This document shows positions 28,572-37,541 of a stretch of DNA of 64,000 nucleotides, one piece after another. Position 1 is the stretch's first letter. The number at the start of each line of letters is the position of its first letter. Made by a program: the position numbers and the translations under genes. The notes under the pieces were generated by a model, which was given only the letters and a program-made list of their open reading frames with translations, had not been told where the DNA came from and did no database searches. Location of the stretch: positions 62,001-126,000 of the forward strand of contig DATNQM010000042.1 of the NCBI GenBank assembly GCA_036704045.1, given 5' to 3'. The DNA comes from Ancylothrix sp036704045 (lineage in GTDB: Bacteria; Cyanobacteriota; Cyanobacteriia; Cyanobacteriales; Oscillatoriaceae).

Positions 28572-31500
28572 ATGCAATCAGCAGTAACTTTTAATGAACT
28601 TACTTGTGTAAAAATACTTCTCATTGAAGACCAACAACAAGATGCAGAATTAATAGAAGAATTGTTATTAGAAACCGGCCATAAAAATAAAATAGCACTT
28701 AAATGGGTTCAAAGATTGGGTGAAGCCTTAACAGCCTTGCAACGGGAAAGTTTTAATTTAATTTTAGTTGATCTTTCCCTCCCAGATAGTTTTGGCTTTG
28801 ACACCGTAGCGAGATTACAAGAATACATTTCCCATACGCCAATTGTAGTATTAACAAGTAATAGTAATGAAGAACTAGCGCTTCAGTCTATACAAGTTGG
28901 AGCTCAAGATTATTTAATAAAAGGAAAAATTGACAGTTCCCTACTAAATCGCTCTTTAAATTATGCTATGGAGCGTCACCGTTTACGAAAATCTTTAGAG
29001 GAAAGCATCGAAAAAACACGCTCTTTTGAAAGATTTTTTACTCTTTCTTTAGACTTACTTTGTATCGCTGGTTTTGACGGTTTTTTTAAGCATTTAAATC
29101 CAAGCTGGTTAGAAACACTAGGCTATACAGAAGCAGAACTAATTGGCAAACCCTTCTTAGATTTTGTTCATCCAGAAGACCGGCAACGCACACTCAATGA
29201 AATGGCCCTACTTAACAATGGACATTTTACTTTTAATTTAGAAAACCGCTATCTTTGTAAAGATGGTTCCTATAAATGGTTGTCATGGAGAGGAGCTCCC
29301 TTTGTAGAAGAGCAATTAGTTTATGCAGTGGCGCGTGACATTACATCTCGTAAACAAGCAGAAGAACAATTAAATAAATTTAAGCTAGTGGTTGAAAATA
29401 CTAGCGATGCAGTGGGAATGTCAGATATTAACGGTAATCACTACTACCAAAATCAAGCATTTAGCAAGTTATACGAATATCAAAGCCCCGAAGAATTTAA
29501 CGCCGCCGGTGGAATACAAAAAGCGTTTGCCGATCCAGAAGTTTGCAAAGAGATATTAACAACTATAATGAACGGCAATTCTTGGGAGGGAGAAGTAGAA
29601 CAAGTATCGAAAAGTGGTCGTAAATTTGCTACATTAATTCGGGCTAATGCCATTAAAGATAAAACTGACAATCTCATAGGATTAGTAGCCATTACTACCG
29701 ACATTTCAGAACGAAAAGTTGCCGAAGAATCAGCCCAAAAATTGGCAACACAATTGCAAGAAGCGCAGAAAGTTGCCCACATCGGTGTCTGGGACTTTGA
29801 TATATCTACAGGCGCAATTAATTGGTCAGATGAACTGTTTGGAGTTTACGGAAGAAAACACGGTGAAGTTCCAACTTTTGAGCAAATTGTAGAGCAAGTT
29901 CACCCCGAAGATCGAGAAAAATTTTTAACCTCTGTACAAAATGCTGCGACTTTTGGAACTCCTTATGACGATGACTTAAAAATTATTCTTCCTTCAGGAC
30001 AAATTAAAAATATTCATTCTAAAGGACAAGCCCTTAAAAATAACAAAGGTGAAGTCGTTAAGCTATTTGGCACAGCAATGGATATTACTGCTCGTAAAGG
30101 CATAGAAGAAGCCTTGCGTCAGCAATTGAAACGTACCCGTATTGTGGCTGCAATTCTTGAGCGGATTCGTTCCTCTCTGCATTTAGAAGAAGTTTTAACA
30201 AAAGCAGTTACAGAAGTTAGGCAGTTTTTAGCAACAGATAGAACAGTTATTTATCGTTTTCAGCCAGATTGGAGTGGTACAGTTATTGTAGAATCAGTCA
30301 GTGAAGATTGGATGCCAATTAAAGGTCTTGATATCCAAGATAATTGCTTTGTTACCACACATCTTAAGCTCTACCAACAAGGACGCCTAAGAGCCATAGA
30401 AGATATACAAAACAGTAATTTAAATAAATGTCATATTAACCTATTGCAGAGTCTCCAGGTAAAAGCCAACCTAGTTATTCCTATTTTAGAAGGCGAAAAC
30501 TTGTGGGGTTTACTAATAGCACATCACTGCGTTAGTGAGCGCCCTTGGCATTCTTTTGAAATTGAATGTCTCAAAGAAATTAGTGTTCAATTAGCTATTG
30601 CTATTCAACAATCTACCCTCTTTGAACAAGCCCAAAATGAAATTGTCGAACGCAAATTAGCAGAATTAGCACTAAGAAAATCCGAAGCACGAGAACGCTT
30701 AAAAGCAGAAGAGTTAGAACTTACCTTAAATAAGCTAAAAAATGCTCAATCTCAACTGGTACAACAAGAAAAAATGGCCGGTTTAGGACAGTTAGTTGCA
30801 GGGGTTGCTCATGAAATTAATAACCCTGTTAATTTTATCTATGGGAATATTATTCCAGCCACCGCCTATGCTGAAGATTTACTGAGAATAATTGAACTTT
30901 ATCAAAAGCACTATCCCACACCAGCCGAAGAAATTTCTCAAGAAATAGAAGCCATTGATTTTGAATTTATTAAAGAGGATTTTATTCGCTTGCTCCACTC
31001 TATGGAAGAAGGCTCAAACCGCATCAAAGAAATTGTCTTATCTCTGCGAAACTTCTCGCGTCTTGATGAAGCTCAAATGAAAGCAGCCGACATTCATTCT
31101 GGCATAGATAGCACCTTAATGATATTGCAGCACCGGCTCAAAGAACAACCCCACAAAAAAGGTATCAAAATCATAAAAAACTATACAAAACTACCTCTTA
31201 TTGAATGTTATCCAGGGCAGTTAAATCAAGTTTTTATGAACATAATATCCAATGCCATTGATGCTTTAGACGAAAAAACTAAAGGTGATGCCAACTTCCT
31301 ACCCACCCTTACAATCACTACACAATTTCAGGAATTAACCAGCGACAAAACCTCAACTTCCCGTCCCCAATCCGTTGTTATTCGCATTGCAGACAACGGT
31401 TCAGGTATCAGCCTTGAACTCAAAGAACGCATTTTTAACCCCTTTTTCACAACAAAACCTGTAGGTGCAGGCACCGGCTTAGGTTTATCAATTAGCTATC

Positions 31501-31628
31501 AAATTATTGTCGAAAAACATCAAGGTTTTCTTAGCTATAACTCAGTCTTAGAAAAAGGTACAGAATTTGTCATAGAAATACCTATCAAACAAAATCGACT
31601 TTCTCTACAACCTTCCAAACTCGACTAA
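28572..31628 (+). CDS. Hybrid sensor histidine kinase: REC-PAS-PAS-PAS-GAF (DXCF cyanobacteriochrome-like)-HisKA-HATPase
   Basis: A 1018-aa cytoplasmic signalling protein. Residues about 12-130 are a receiver domain with phospho-acceptor Asp67 (LVDLSLPDS). Three PAS domains follow at about 149-260, 270-385 and 391-515. The GAF domain (about 535-690) contains DNCF with Cys592 and the bilin-type motif KCHINLL with Cys620-His621. A 28-residue gap between the two cysteines is what DXCF cyanobacteriochromes such as TePixJ show. The H box is AGVAHEINNPVNF with His747. The ATPase core has DNGSGI and GAGTGLGLSISYQI. An N-terminal receiver suggests it is itself the output of a phosphorelay. No cognate response regulator is adjacent. 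Light sensing is predicted, not shown. Confidence 0.88.
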   Translation: MQSAVTFNELTCVKILLIEDQQQDAELIEELLLETGHKNKIALKWVQRLGEALTALQRESFNLILVDLSLPDSFGFDTVARLQEYISHTPIVVLTSNSNEELALQSIQVGAQDYLIKGKIDSSLLNRSLNYAMERHRLRKSLEESIEKTRSFERFFTLSLDLLCIAGFDGFFKHLNPSWLETLGYTEAELIGKPFLDFVHPEDRQRTLNEMALLNNGHFTFNLENRYLCKDGSYKWLSWRGAPFVEEQLVYAVARDITSRKQAEEQLNKFKLVVENTSDAVGMSDINGNHYYQNQAFSKLYEYQSPEEFNAAGGIQKAFADPEVCKEILTTIMNGNSWEGEVEQVSKSGRKFATLIRANAIKDKTDNLIGLVAITTDISERKVAEESAQKLATQLQEAQKVAHIGVWDFDISTGAINWSDELFGVYGRKHGEVPTFEQIVEQVHPEDREKFLTSVQNAATFGTPYDDDLKIILPSGQIKNIHSKGQALKNNKGEVVKLFGTAMDITARKGIEEALRQQLKRTRIVAAILERIRSSLHLEEVLTKAVTEVRQFLATDRTVIYRFQPDWSGTVIVESVSEDWMPIKGLDIQDNCFVTTHLKLYQQGRLRAIEDIQNSNLNKCHINLLQSLQVKANLVIPILEGENLWGLLIAHHCVSERPWHSFEIECLKEISVQLAIAIQQSTLFEQAQNEIVERKLAELALRKSEARERLKAEELELTLNKLKNAQSQLVQQEKMAGLGQLVAGVAHEINNPVNFIYGNIIPATAYAEDLLRIIELYQKHYPTPAEEISQEIEAIDFEFIKEDFIRLLHSMEEGSNRIKEIVLSLRNFSRLDEAQMKAADIHSGIDSTLMILQHRLKEQPHKKGIKIIKNYTKLPLIECYPGQLNQVFMNIISNAIDALDEKTKGDANFLPTLTITTQFQELTSDKTSTSRPQSVVIRIADNGSGISLELKERIFNPFFTTKPVGAGTGLGLSISYQIIVEKHQGFLSYNSVLEKGTEFVIEIPIKQNRLSLQPSKLD

Positions 31629-31634
31629 ACTCAA

Positions 31635-31672
31635 ATCTCTTCCCCTAAAATTGCGGGAAGAGATAGATTTTT
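31635..31672. terminator. Bidirectional terminator between convergent genes
   Basis: ATCTCTTCCC (31635-31644) pairs perfectly with GGGAAGAGAT (31655-31664), followed by AGATTTTT on the plus strand. It lies just after the histidine kinase stop and before the end of the convergent minus-strand gene. Confidence 0.75.
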
Positions 31673-31685
31673 CTAACCAATCAAA

Positions 31686-32186
31686 TTACCCTCTTTTCGG
31701 CCCATCTCTAACTTCCAATAAATCCTCCACCGGCACCCCTAAAATACGCGACAACGGTAGAAGTTGACTATTAATTACCTCTTCCCCAGCATAAATTTCT
31801 TGCAACTCTTGCACAGAAAGCCGGTAAGATTCACAAAAACGATAAAACTCAGGATCAGAAACATTCAACTCAATTTGCCGTTCCCGCAACATAGCCGCAA
31901 TCGCCCGACTGCCATAACGAGGCCGGTCTGCCAAAAGCAAATATTTTTGAATTAACTCCTCAATTTTCTTTCGTTTATCCCCTGGATAGCTGGCTACCAA
32001 ATCCGAACAAGCCATCTCAAGAGCCTTTCTTAACTTTGGTTCTTCATTTAAACTGTTCACAATTTTCGGAACAAATTCCCGCCTACAAAACCCCACCAAA
32101 GCACCCTCATGGAACAAAGGAAAGTAGGCAATTTTTCCAGAAATCTGCCAAGCTAAATCATTATTTGGATTTTGTGATTGAGTCAT
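31686..32186 (-). CDS. Conserved-looking hypothetical protein, HTH-like C-terminus
   Basis: A 166-aa soluble protein that I do not recognise. The N-terminal part (about 12-60) reads WQISGKIAYFPLFHEGALVGFCRREFVP and is followed by a charged helical middle (about 60-110). The C-terminal third (about 125-160), with LSVQELQEIYAGEEVINSQLLPLSRILGV, resembles the end of an XRE-type helix-turn-helix, but the recognition helix is not convincing. It starts at an ATG at 32186 and converges on the histidine kinase with a shared terminator. Codon use is like its neighbours, so it is probably a real gene. Confidence 0.65.
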   Translation of the reverse strand: MTQSQNPNNDLAWQISGKIAYFPLFHEGALVGFCRREFVPKIVNSLNEEPKLRKALEMACSDLVASYPGDKRKKIEELIQKYLLLADRPRYGSRAIAAMLRERQIELNVSDPEFYRFCESYRLSVQELQEIYAGEEVINSQLLPLSRILGVPVEDLLEVRDGPKRG

Positions 32187-32313
32187 TGCAGCGCCCCCGA
32201 CCGCAGCTAGGTGTACAGACTAAAATAAAGAAAATGGCTAAATTTTTGTCCTAATTTTTGACAATTTTTGAACAAAACAAAAGAGCTTTTACCACTCCTC
32301 CAGCCGACCTTAG

Positions 32314-33594
32314 TTAACTTGCTTGCTGGGTTTTTTCTGCTTCATCCAAAGGCAAAAACAAAATCGTCAACATCCCCGGAATGGTTAACACACAAACGAG
32401 AATGAAAAACAGCGGATAACCAAGCATTTCTTGCATTTTACCACTAATCGAACCCGGAAGCATCAGACCCAGCGCCATAATGCCGGTAGAAATTGCAAAG
32501 TGAGATGTCTTATATTGGCCTTTGCAAATATACATTAAATAAACCGTAAACGCTGTAAAACCTAAACCATAGCCAAACTGTTCAATAGAAACCAGCGGAT
32601 AAACCCATTGAATCGGTGGTTTCACATACGCCATATATACATAAACCAAATTCGGCAAATTCAGCGCCAATGCCATCGGCCAAATACACTTTTTCAACCC
32701 ATATCTAGCAATAACAATTCCTCCCAAAATTCCCCCAAAAATTAATGACAAAACCCCAAAAGTTCCATAAATTAAACCAACTTCTTGAGTAGAAAGTCCC
32801 AAACCCCCCGCCTCAGCCCCATCTAACAAAAACGGACTTGCTAACTTTACCAGCATTGCTTCCCCAAACCGATAAAGCAAAATAAAAGCCAAAGTTACTA
32901 AAATTTTTGGTTGATTAAAGTAAGAAACAACAATATCAACAAACGGAATTTGAGAAAGCTTACTTTTCTCCGCAGAAGGTGGCTTATCCAACACAGGAAA
33001 AGGTAAAATTAACTGATGATACAAAGCCAAAAGCCCAAAAATTAACGCCGCTAAACCCAGCGCAATTGTCCAACTTTGAGGAATATTTCCTAAAGACTTC
33101 TCTAAATTCCCCGCCAACACCACCAAAAACCCCGAACCAAAAATCACTGCCAGCCGGTAAAATAGAGAACGAATCCCCACAAAAGCCGCCTGTTGTTCAT
33201 TGGGAAGCGCCAACATATAAAACCCATCCACTGCAATATCATGAGTCGCCGAAATAAACGCCCCAACGGTAAAACAAGCCAGCGAAATAAAAAAGAAATT
33301 TGGTAACTGTAGCGAAAAAGCAGAAATACCCAAACACAACATCATCAAAATTTGAGTACCAATAATCCACTTTCTTTTGGTTGAATAAATATCAACTAAG
33401 GGCCCCCAAAACATCTTAATTACCCAAGGCAAGTAAAGCAAACTTGTCCAAAAAGCAATTTCTGTATTCGGAATCCCCATTTTTTTATAAAGAATCACCG
33501 AAACCGCACTAATAATGACATTGGGAACCCCCTCTGCAAAATACAGCGTCGGCGTAAAAAACCAAGGATTCTGCATTTTCTTTTCTGCAATCAT
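32314..33594 (-). CDS. Major facilitator superfamily transporter, AmpG/acetyl-CoA-transporter-like
   Basis: A 426-aa inner-membrane protein with about twelve helices. It begins ATG-I-A-E-K-K at 33594; an in-frame ATG at 33576 (MQNPWFF) is an alternative, and the TTG at 33612 is rejected. The N-terminal stretch PTLYFAEGVPN ... LPWVIKMFWGPLVDIYSTKRKW carries the G-x-L-x-D-x(4)-R/K-R/K loop signature of MFS transporters. The AmpG group imports muropeptides; relatives carry acetyl-CoA. The substrate here is not assignable. The gene lies 50 bp downstream of the dehydrogenase on the same strand, so the two may be co-transcribed. Confidence 0.82.
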   Translation of the reverse strand: MIAEKKMQNPWFFTPTLYFAEGVPNVIISAVSVILYKKMGIPNTEIAFWTSLLYLPWVIKMFWGPLVDIYSTKRKWIIGTQILMMLCLGISAFSLQLPNFFFISLACFTVGAFISATHDIAVDGFYMLALPNEQQAAFVGIRSLFYRLAVIFGSGFLVVLAGNLEKSLGNIPQSWTIALGLAALIFGLLALYHQLILPFPVLDKPPSAEKSKLSQIPFVDIVVSYFNQPKILVTLAFILLYRFGEAMLVKLASPFLLDGAEAGGLGLSTQEVGLIYGTFGVLSLIFGGILGGIVIARYGLKKCIWPMALALNLPNLVYVYMAYVKPPIQWVYPLVSIEQFGYGLGFTAFTVYLMYICKGQYKTSHFAISTGIMALGLMLPGSISGKMQEMLGYPLFFILVCVLTIPGMLTILFLPLDEAEKTQQAS

Positions 33595-33643
33595 TTTTAT
33601 TTTCTCAATCAAAAATAAAGAACAACAAATTTAGTCGCGTTAA

Positions 33644-34690
33644 CTACTTAAGAGCCGGTTCAATTGCCACTTTAATCGTCTTACGATCACGCATATCGCA
33701 AAAAACCTGCTCCAAATCTTTTAAAGACCGTTTTTCACTAATCAACAACTCAAAAGGAATTGTCCGACTTTCCAACAAATCTAATGCCTCCCGCACATAT
33801 TTAGGAGTATTATGAAACACCCCTTTTAAAGTTAATTCACTATAGTGTAATAACTCAGTATTTACACTAATTGTTGTATCCTTCGGGCAACCTCCAAATA
33901 AATTAATCGTAGCACCCGGACGACCACAAGCAATCGCCGTTTCCCAAACCGACGGTACCCCCGTCGCCTCAATCACCACATCCGCACCCCAACCTTCGTT
34001 TAAGTCTTTAACAACTCCGGCAATTCCACCGCTATCATTCGGTAATTTGTGATAATTAAAACACTTCGCCGCACCCAACTTTTTCCCAATTTCCAAACGC
34101 TGATCATTTCCGCCAAACAAAAAAATCTCTGTTTCCCATTTCCCCAACGCTGCGACAAACATCAAACCAATCGCACCATCACCAATCACAACTACCTTAT
34201 CTTTTCGTTTCACATTTGAGCGAGCTACCCCATGTAAAACACACGCCAGTGGTTCTGTCATGGATGCCAAAGCAAAGGGAATCTCATCAGAAATTCTCAA
34301 CAAATTATGCCGCACAATTGCCGCCGGCACTCGTAAAAACTCCGCAAAAGTCCCATTATTCCAAGTCAAATTAGGACATAAAGAAAACTCTTGTTTCTGA
34401 CAAAAAAAACACTGCATACAAGGTGCGGAATTATTCGCCACCACCCGATCACCAGTCCGCCAATTAGTTACCCCCTCACCCACCGCCACAATCACCCCAG
34501 CCGCCTCATGCCCAAACAGTGTAGGCGGTTTTAGCATTTTCGCATGACCCCCCCGCCGCCACACCTTTAAGTCGGTGCCGCAAGTCGTTGCTGTTGCCAC
34601 CTGCATCACTATTTCCCCAGGTGCCGGTGTCGGATCAACCACATTTTCTAAACGTAAATCTTCTTTGCCATAAAGTAATGCTGCAAGCAT
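33644..34690 (-). CDS. Zinc-dependent alcohol dehydrogenase family protein (MDR)
   Basis: A 348-aa medium-chain dehydrogenase/reductase. The catalytic zinc ligands are Cys38 region (ATTCGTDLKVW) and the GHEAAGV histidine-glutamate pair. A structural-zinc lobe CMQCFFCQKQEFSLC holds the four cysteines. The Rossmann dinucleotide motif is VVIGDGAIGLMF (GxGxxG variant). It oxidises an alcohol or polyol with NAD(P)+; the sorbitol/threonine-dehydrogenase-like layout fits, but the substrate is unknown. The next gene on the strand is an MFS transporter, which may carry a related compound. Confidence 0.85.
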   Translation of the reverse strand: MLAALLYGKEDLRLENVVDPTPAPGEIVMQVATATTCGTDLKVWRRGGHAKMLKPPTLFGHEAAGVIVAVGEGVTNWRTGDRVVANNSAPCMQCFFCQKQEFSLCPNLTWNNGTFAEFLRVPAAIVRHNLLRISDEIPFALASMTEPLACVLHGVARSNVKRKDKVVVIGDGAIGLMFVAALGKWETEIFLFGGNDQRLEIGKKLGAAKCFNYHKLPNDSGGIAGVVKDLNEGWGADVVIEATGVPSVWETAIACGRPGATINLFGGCPKDTTISVNTELLHYSELTLKGVFHNTPKYVREALDLLESRTIPFELLISEKRSLKDLEQVFCDMRDRKTIKVAIEPALK

Positions 34691-34875
34691 TATTTCGCCC
34701 TATCTCTGATAAATTCTTTATGATTTTATCAGGCCGGTTGCTATTTGCAGCAAAACAATTAATTTTTAGAGCCTTGGATATAAAATTTGCACCGACCAAA
34801 ACAACATAACAAAACCTCGCAGTAGCTTTTTGATTTGCTTTAGGGGAATTTAAAGTTTTGTAAAAATTTATAGCC

Positions 34876-35040
34876 TTACACCGGCATTTTTTCTCTCATA
34901 CCAAGAGGTTGAATGTTTGCAATAATCAGCGGTAATTCCTGCCGGCAATTCATACAAAACAAATAAATCTGCCTTTGTCTGGCATGGCGCAAAACTTCAA
35001 AACCACCACAACACGGACAAGATATCTTTTGCCTACTCAT
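34876..35040 (-). CDS. 54-aa zinc-ribbon microprotein
   Basis: A short gene with strong support. AAGGAG (35049-35054 on the minus strand) lies eight bases before the ATG at 35040. The 54-residue product has a CPCC pair at residues 8-11 and a CMNC pair at 29-32 around an aromatic, Arg/Gln-rich middle (HARQRQIYLF), a classic two-knuckle zinc ribbon. It lies between the LysR regulator and the dehydrogenase on the same strand. The function is unknown; similar ribbons bind nucleic acid or act as protein adaptors. Confidence 0.75.
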   Translation of the reverse strand: MSRQKISCPCCGGFEVLRHARQRQIYLFCMNCRQELPLIIANIQPLGMREKMPV

Positions 35041-35272
35041 TTAATTAACTCCTTCCAGTTTTTTTCACCCCAACGAATAATAATACTAAGAGTTTTTATT
35101 AACCTTATGTATCCATCTTTGGAAATAAGATAAATCTTGAAGAAATATTAATTTTACAAGCAAGCAAGCTATAGATTTTGGATAAAAAATAAATGGGGAT
35201 CAAAGAAATAAGGGTAAAATCAAAAAATAAGTGAATATAATTACCTAACTTTAAAGCCTTCACATCTAACCC

Positions 35273-35316
35273 AAAAAAAGAAAAAGAGGGGTCAAATAAT
35301 TTTTTATGCACCCCTC
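35273..35316 (-). terminator. Intrinsic terminator of the LysR regulator gene
   Basis: On the minus strand GAGGGGT (35316-35310) pairs with ACCCCTC (35292-35286), followed by TTTTTCTTTTTTT. It starts nine bases after the LysR stop codon and runs through a spurious 68-codon frame, arguing against that frame. Confidence 0.8.
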
Positions 35317-35324
35317 ACCCTTAT

Positions 35325-36254
35325 CTAATCAGTAACTCGTAGCGCAGCAGTTTCTTCGGCAACACGCTTCCCTTCATCTAGCAAATATTCAAAAAACGTC
35401 TTGGCCACCACCGATAACTGTTTTCCAGTTGGGTGAATAACATACCACTGACGGCGAATCGGAAAGCCCTCTACATTTAAAATTATTAGCTGACTCGTTG
35501 CCCCTTCAAGTGCTAAAACATGACGAGACAATACCGAAATTCCCAAACCACCGGCAATCGCTTGTTTGATGGCTTCATTGCTTCCCAATTCCAGCCGCAC
35601 TTTTAGTTTAATGCCGCGTTCTTCAAACATTTTTTGAACAGAACCGCGAGTCCCCGAACCAGGTTCTCGAATAATAAATGGTTCTTCTGCAAGCCTTTCA
35701 AGAGAGATATTTTTTTCTCCCACCAAAACATGATCGCGGTTTGCCATTACCTCTAGGGGATTTTCTAAAAACGGGTGACAAAAAATATCAGAATTGGTCG
35801 GCGGTTGACTGAGAATATATAAATCATCTCGGTTTTCGCCCAGACGTTCCAATAATTGCTCGTGGTTAGTGACTTGCAAAGAAACATCAATCCCCGGATA
35901 GCGCCGGCAAAAGGGCCCTAAAATACGAGGTACAAAATATTTTGCAGTGGTCACCACTGCCAAGCGCAATTGCCCTTGCTTGACACCTTTCATATCAGCC
36001 ACAGTCATTTCAAACTGGGCGATCCGATCAAAAACTTCTCGGCAAGTTAAGAGCAACTCCCGACCTGCATCGGTTAAATAAAGTCGCTTACCCACCTGTT
36101 CAAACAAAGGCAACCCCACCGCTTTTGTCAATTGCTTAACCTGCATTGAAACGGTAGGTTGGGTGAGAAATAACTCTTCAGCAGCGCGGGTAAAACTCCC
36201 ATGTCTGGCGGCTGCTTCAAAGACCTTCAGTTGATGAAGGGTTGCTTGCTTCAA
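35325..36254 (-). CDS. LysR-type transcriptional regulator of the CbbR/CmpR/NdhR (CcmR) group
   Basis: A 309-aa regulator. The N-terminal winged helix-turn-helix (about 4-63) reads LHQLKVFEAAARHGSFTRAAEELFLTQPTVSMQVKQL, typical of cyanobacterial regulators of carbon-fixation genes. The effector domain (about 90-295) contains TAKYFVPRILGPF and the IREPGSGTRG loop. Such proteins sense 2-phosphoglycolate, RuBP or 2-oxoglutarate and switch inorganic-carbon genes. It sits next to the end of the ccm operon, on the same strand. A perfect inverted repeat 20 bases upstream of its ATG (36275-36296) looks like an autoregulatory site. I cannot separate CmpR from NdhR or RbcR by eye. Confidence 0.88.
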   Translation of the reverse strand: MKQATLHQLKVFEAAARHGSFTRAAEELFLTQPTVSMQVKQLTKAVGLPLFEQVGKRLYLTDAGRELLLTCREVFDRIAQFEMTVADMKGVKQGQLRLAVVTTAKYFVPRILGPFCRRYPGIDVSLQVTNHEQLLERLGENRDDLYILSQPPTNSDIFCHPFLENPLEVMANRDHVLVGEKNISLERLAEEPFIIREPGSGTRGSVQKMFEERGIKLKVRLELGSNEAIKQAIAGGLGISVLSRHVLALEGATSQLIILNVEGFPIRRQWYVIHPTGKQLSVVAKTFFEYLLDEGKRVAEETAALRVTD

Positions 36255-36274
36255 GGGACGTACTCCTGAAAGCT

Positions 36275-36296
36275 ATCATAGATTTTACTCTATGAT
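36275..36296. promoter_or_regulatory. Perfect LysR-type operator palindrome
   Basis: ATCATAGA (36275-36282), six bases, then TCTATGAT (36289-36296). The arms contain the T-N11-A pattern expected for LysR regulators and stand just upstream of the LysR gene, consistent with autoregulation. Confidence 0.6.
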
Positions 36297-36525
36297 CATA
36301 ATCAAAAATGGTGACTTTTATTTATGAAAATAGCAAGTTATTATCAACTTAATCTTACGAGCGTAAGTCCCCTTCCCTAATAGCGTCGCCAAGCTTAGCT
36401 CTGAATTGTTAGCGCCATCAAAAGTCTCGACTTTTTCCCCGTTATAGGTTAGCTGTAGGAACCTGTAACTGCGATTGCAAGCAATTCAATTATGCCGGTG
36501 CGGCGCTTTTTATCTTTAGTTTCAA

Positions 36526-37377
36526 TTAAACACCGGACTCATTATTTGATTCTCTCAGATTTGGTAACTTTTGTCGCTCTGGTAGCTCAACTAATTCTTT
36601 TTCTGGTTCAACTCGCGCCGGCAACTGTGCCAAGTCGGGCAACTCCACAAGAACCGGTGTAGCATCTTTTTCTTGAATGCTGATCGGTAACAACACCTGT
36701 TTGGGTTTTTCTATCCAGCAACTAGCCACAGGCAAAGTTTTTTCCAAATCATCCAAAGGACGAGGAATGACCATCAAACTACTAAACTCACCAATACGTT
36801 CGGCCTCATACATTCCGGCCTCCACAGCCACAGCCACATCAGCCACCCGACCCCGGATAATAGCAGTACACAAACCGCCGCCGATTTTTTCGTAAGCTGC
36901 TAATTGGACATCGGCTGATTTCAGCATCGCATCAGCAGCCCCCACCATAGCAGGAAAGCCTCGTGTTTCTAGCAAACCCACCGCCAAATTACTTAAGCGG
37001 TTGTGAGATTGGTCTTGGGCCAAATCCGTCAACCGGCTACCAATCGGAAAAATAACCTCTAAATTTGGCAAAGGACGAGCAATCACCAGCTTAGAAACCA
37101 ACTGACCAAACTGTTCCGCTGTATCAGCCCCTGCTTCAACAGCCAGACGGACATCAGCAATGCGTCCCCTCACAATAGCAGTACAATAGCCGCTACCAGT
37201 TTTTTCATAACCCACCAAAGTTACCCCAGCCGACTTCAGCATCATATCTGCCGTCCCAACAATAGCAGGAAAACTTTGGGTAGAAACTAAACCTAGGGCC
37301 GTTTCCCTGAGCGGGTCTGTCCACTGGGCCGGTTGTGTTCCCGGTGCAGAGGGTAGCTGCTTTTTAGACTGTCCCAT
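36526..37377 (-). CDS. ccmO: Carboxysome shell protein CcmO (tandem BMC domains)
   Basis: A 283-aa protein with two fused bacterial-microcompartment domains: residues about 28-115 (LGLVSTQSFPAIVGTADMMLKSAGVTLVGYEKTG) and about 127-215 (VGLLETRGFPAMVGAADAMLKSADVQLAAYEKIG). This tandem layout makes pseudohexameric trimers in the beta-carboxysome shell, probably at edges. The C-terminal 65 residues are low-complexity, Pro/Glu-rich. It is the last gene of the ccm operon, 164 bp after ccmN. It starts at an ATG at 37377. Confidence 0.93.
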   Translation of the reverse strand: MGQSKKQLPSAPGTQPAQWTDPLRETALGLVSTQSFPAIVGTADMMLKSAGVTLVGYEKTGSGYCTAIVRGRIADVRLAVEAGADTAEQFGQLVSKLVIARPLPNLEVIFPIGSRLTDLAQDQSHNRLSNLAVGLLETRGFPAMVGAADAMLKSADVQLAAYEKIGGGLCTAIIRGRVADVAVAVEAGMYEAERIGEFSSLMVIPRPLDDLEKTLPVASCWIEKPKQVLLPISIQEKDATPVLVELPDLAQLPARVEPEKELVELPERQKLPNLRESNNESGV

Positions 37378-37471
37378 ATTTTAAATTTTGATAAAGCTGT
37401 TAACGATAATTGGTAATTGGTAAAAAACCTGCTACCAGGTATTTATTATAAGTGCCGGTAAGAGGGACTGG

Positions 37472-37533
37472 GGGACACCTAGACGGGGGGACGGGTTCCT
37501 TGCCCCGAAGTTCGTCTTCCTTCAAGGTGTCCC
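37472..37533 (-). other. Long-range stem in the ccmN-ccmO spacer
   Basis: GGGACACCT (37472-37480) and AGGTGTCCC (37525-37533) form a perfect 9-bp stem around 44 bases that can themselves fold. It lies immediately after ccmN and before ccmO on the transcript, so it could tune mRNA stability or ccmO dosage. Confidence 0.5.
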
Positions 37534-37541
37534 ATTTTATA

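Noticed and set aside
35105..35311. 68-codon minus-strand frame after the LysR gene
   Set aside because: Starts with GTG inside the LysR terminator hairpin, AT-rich, no ribosome-binding site that fits.
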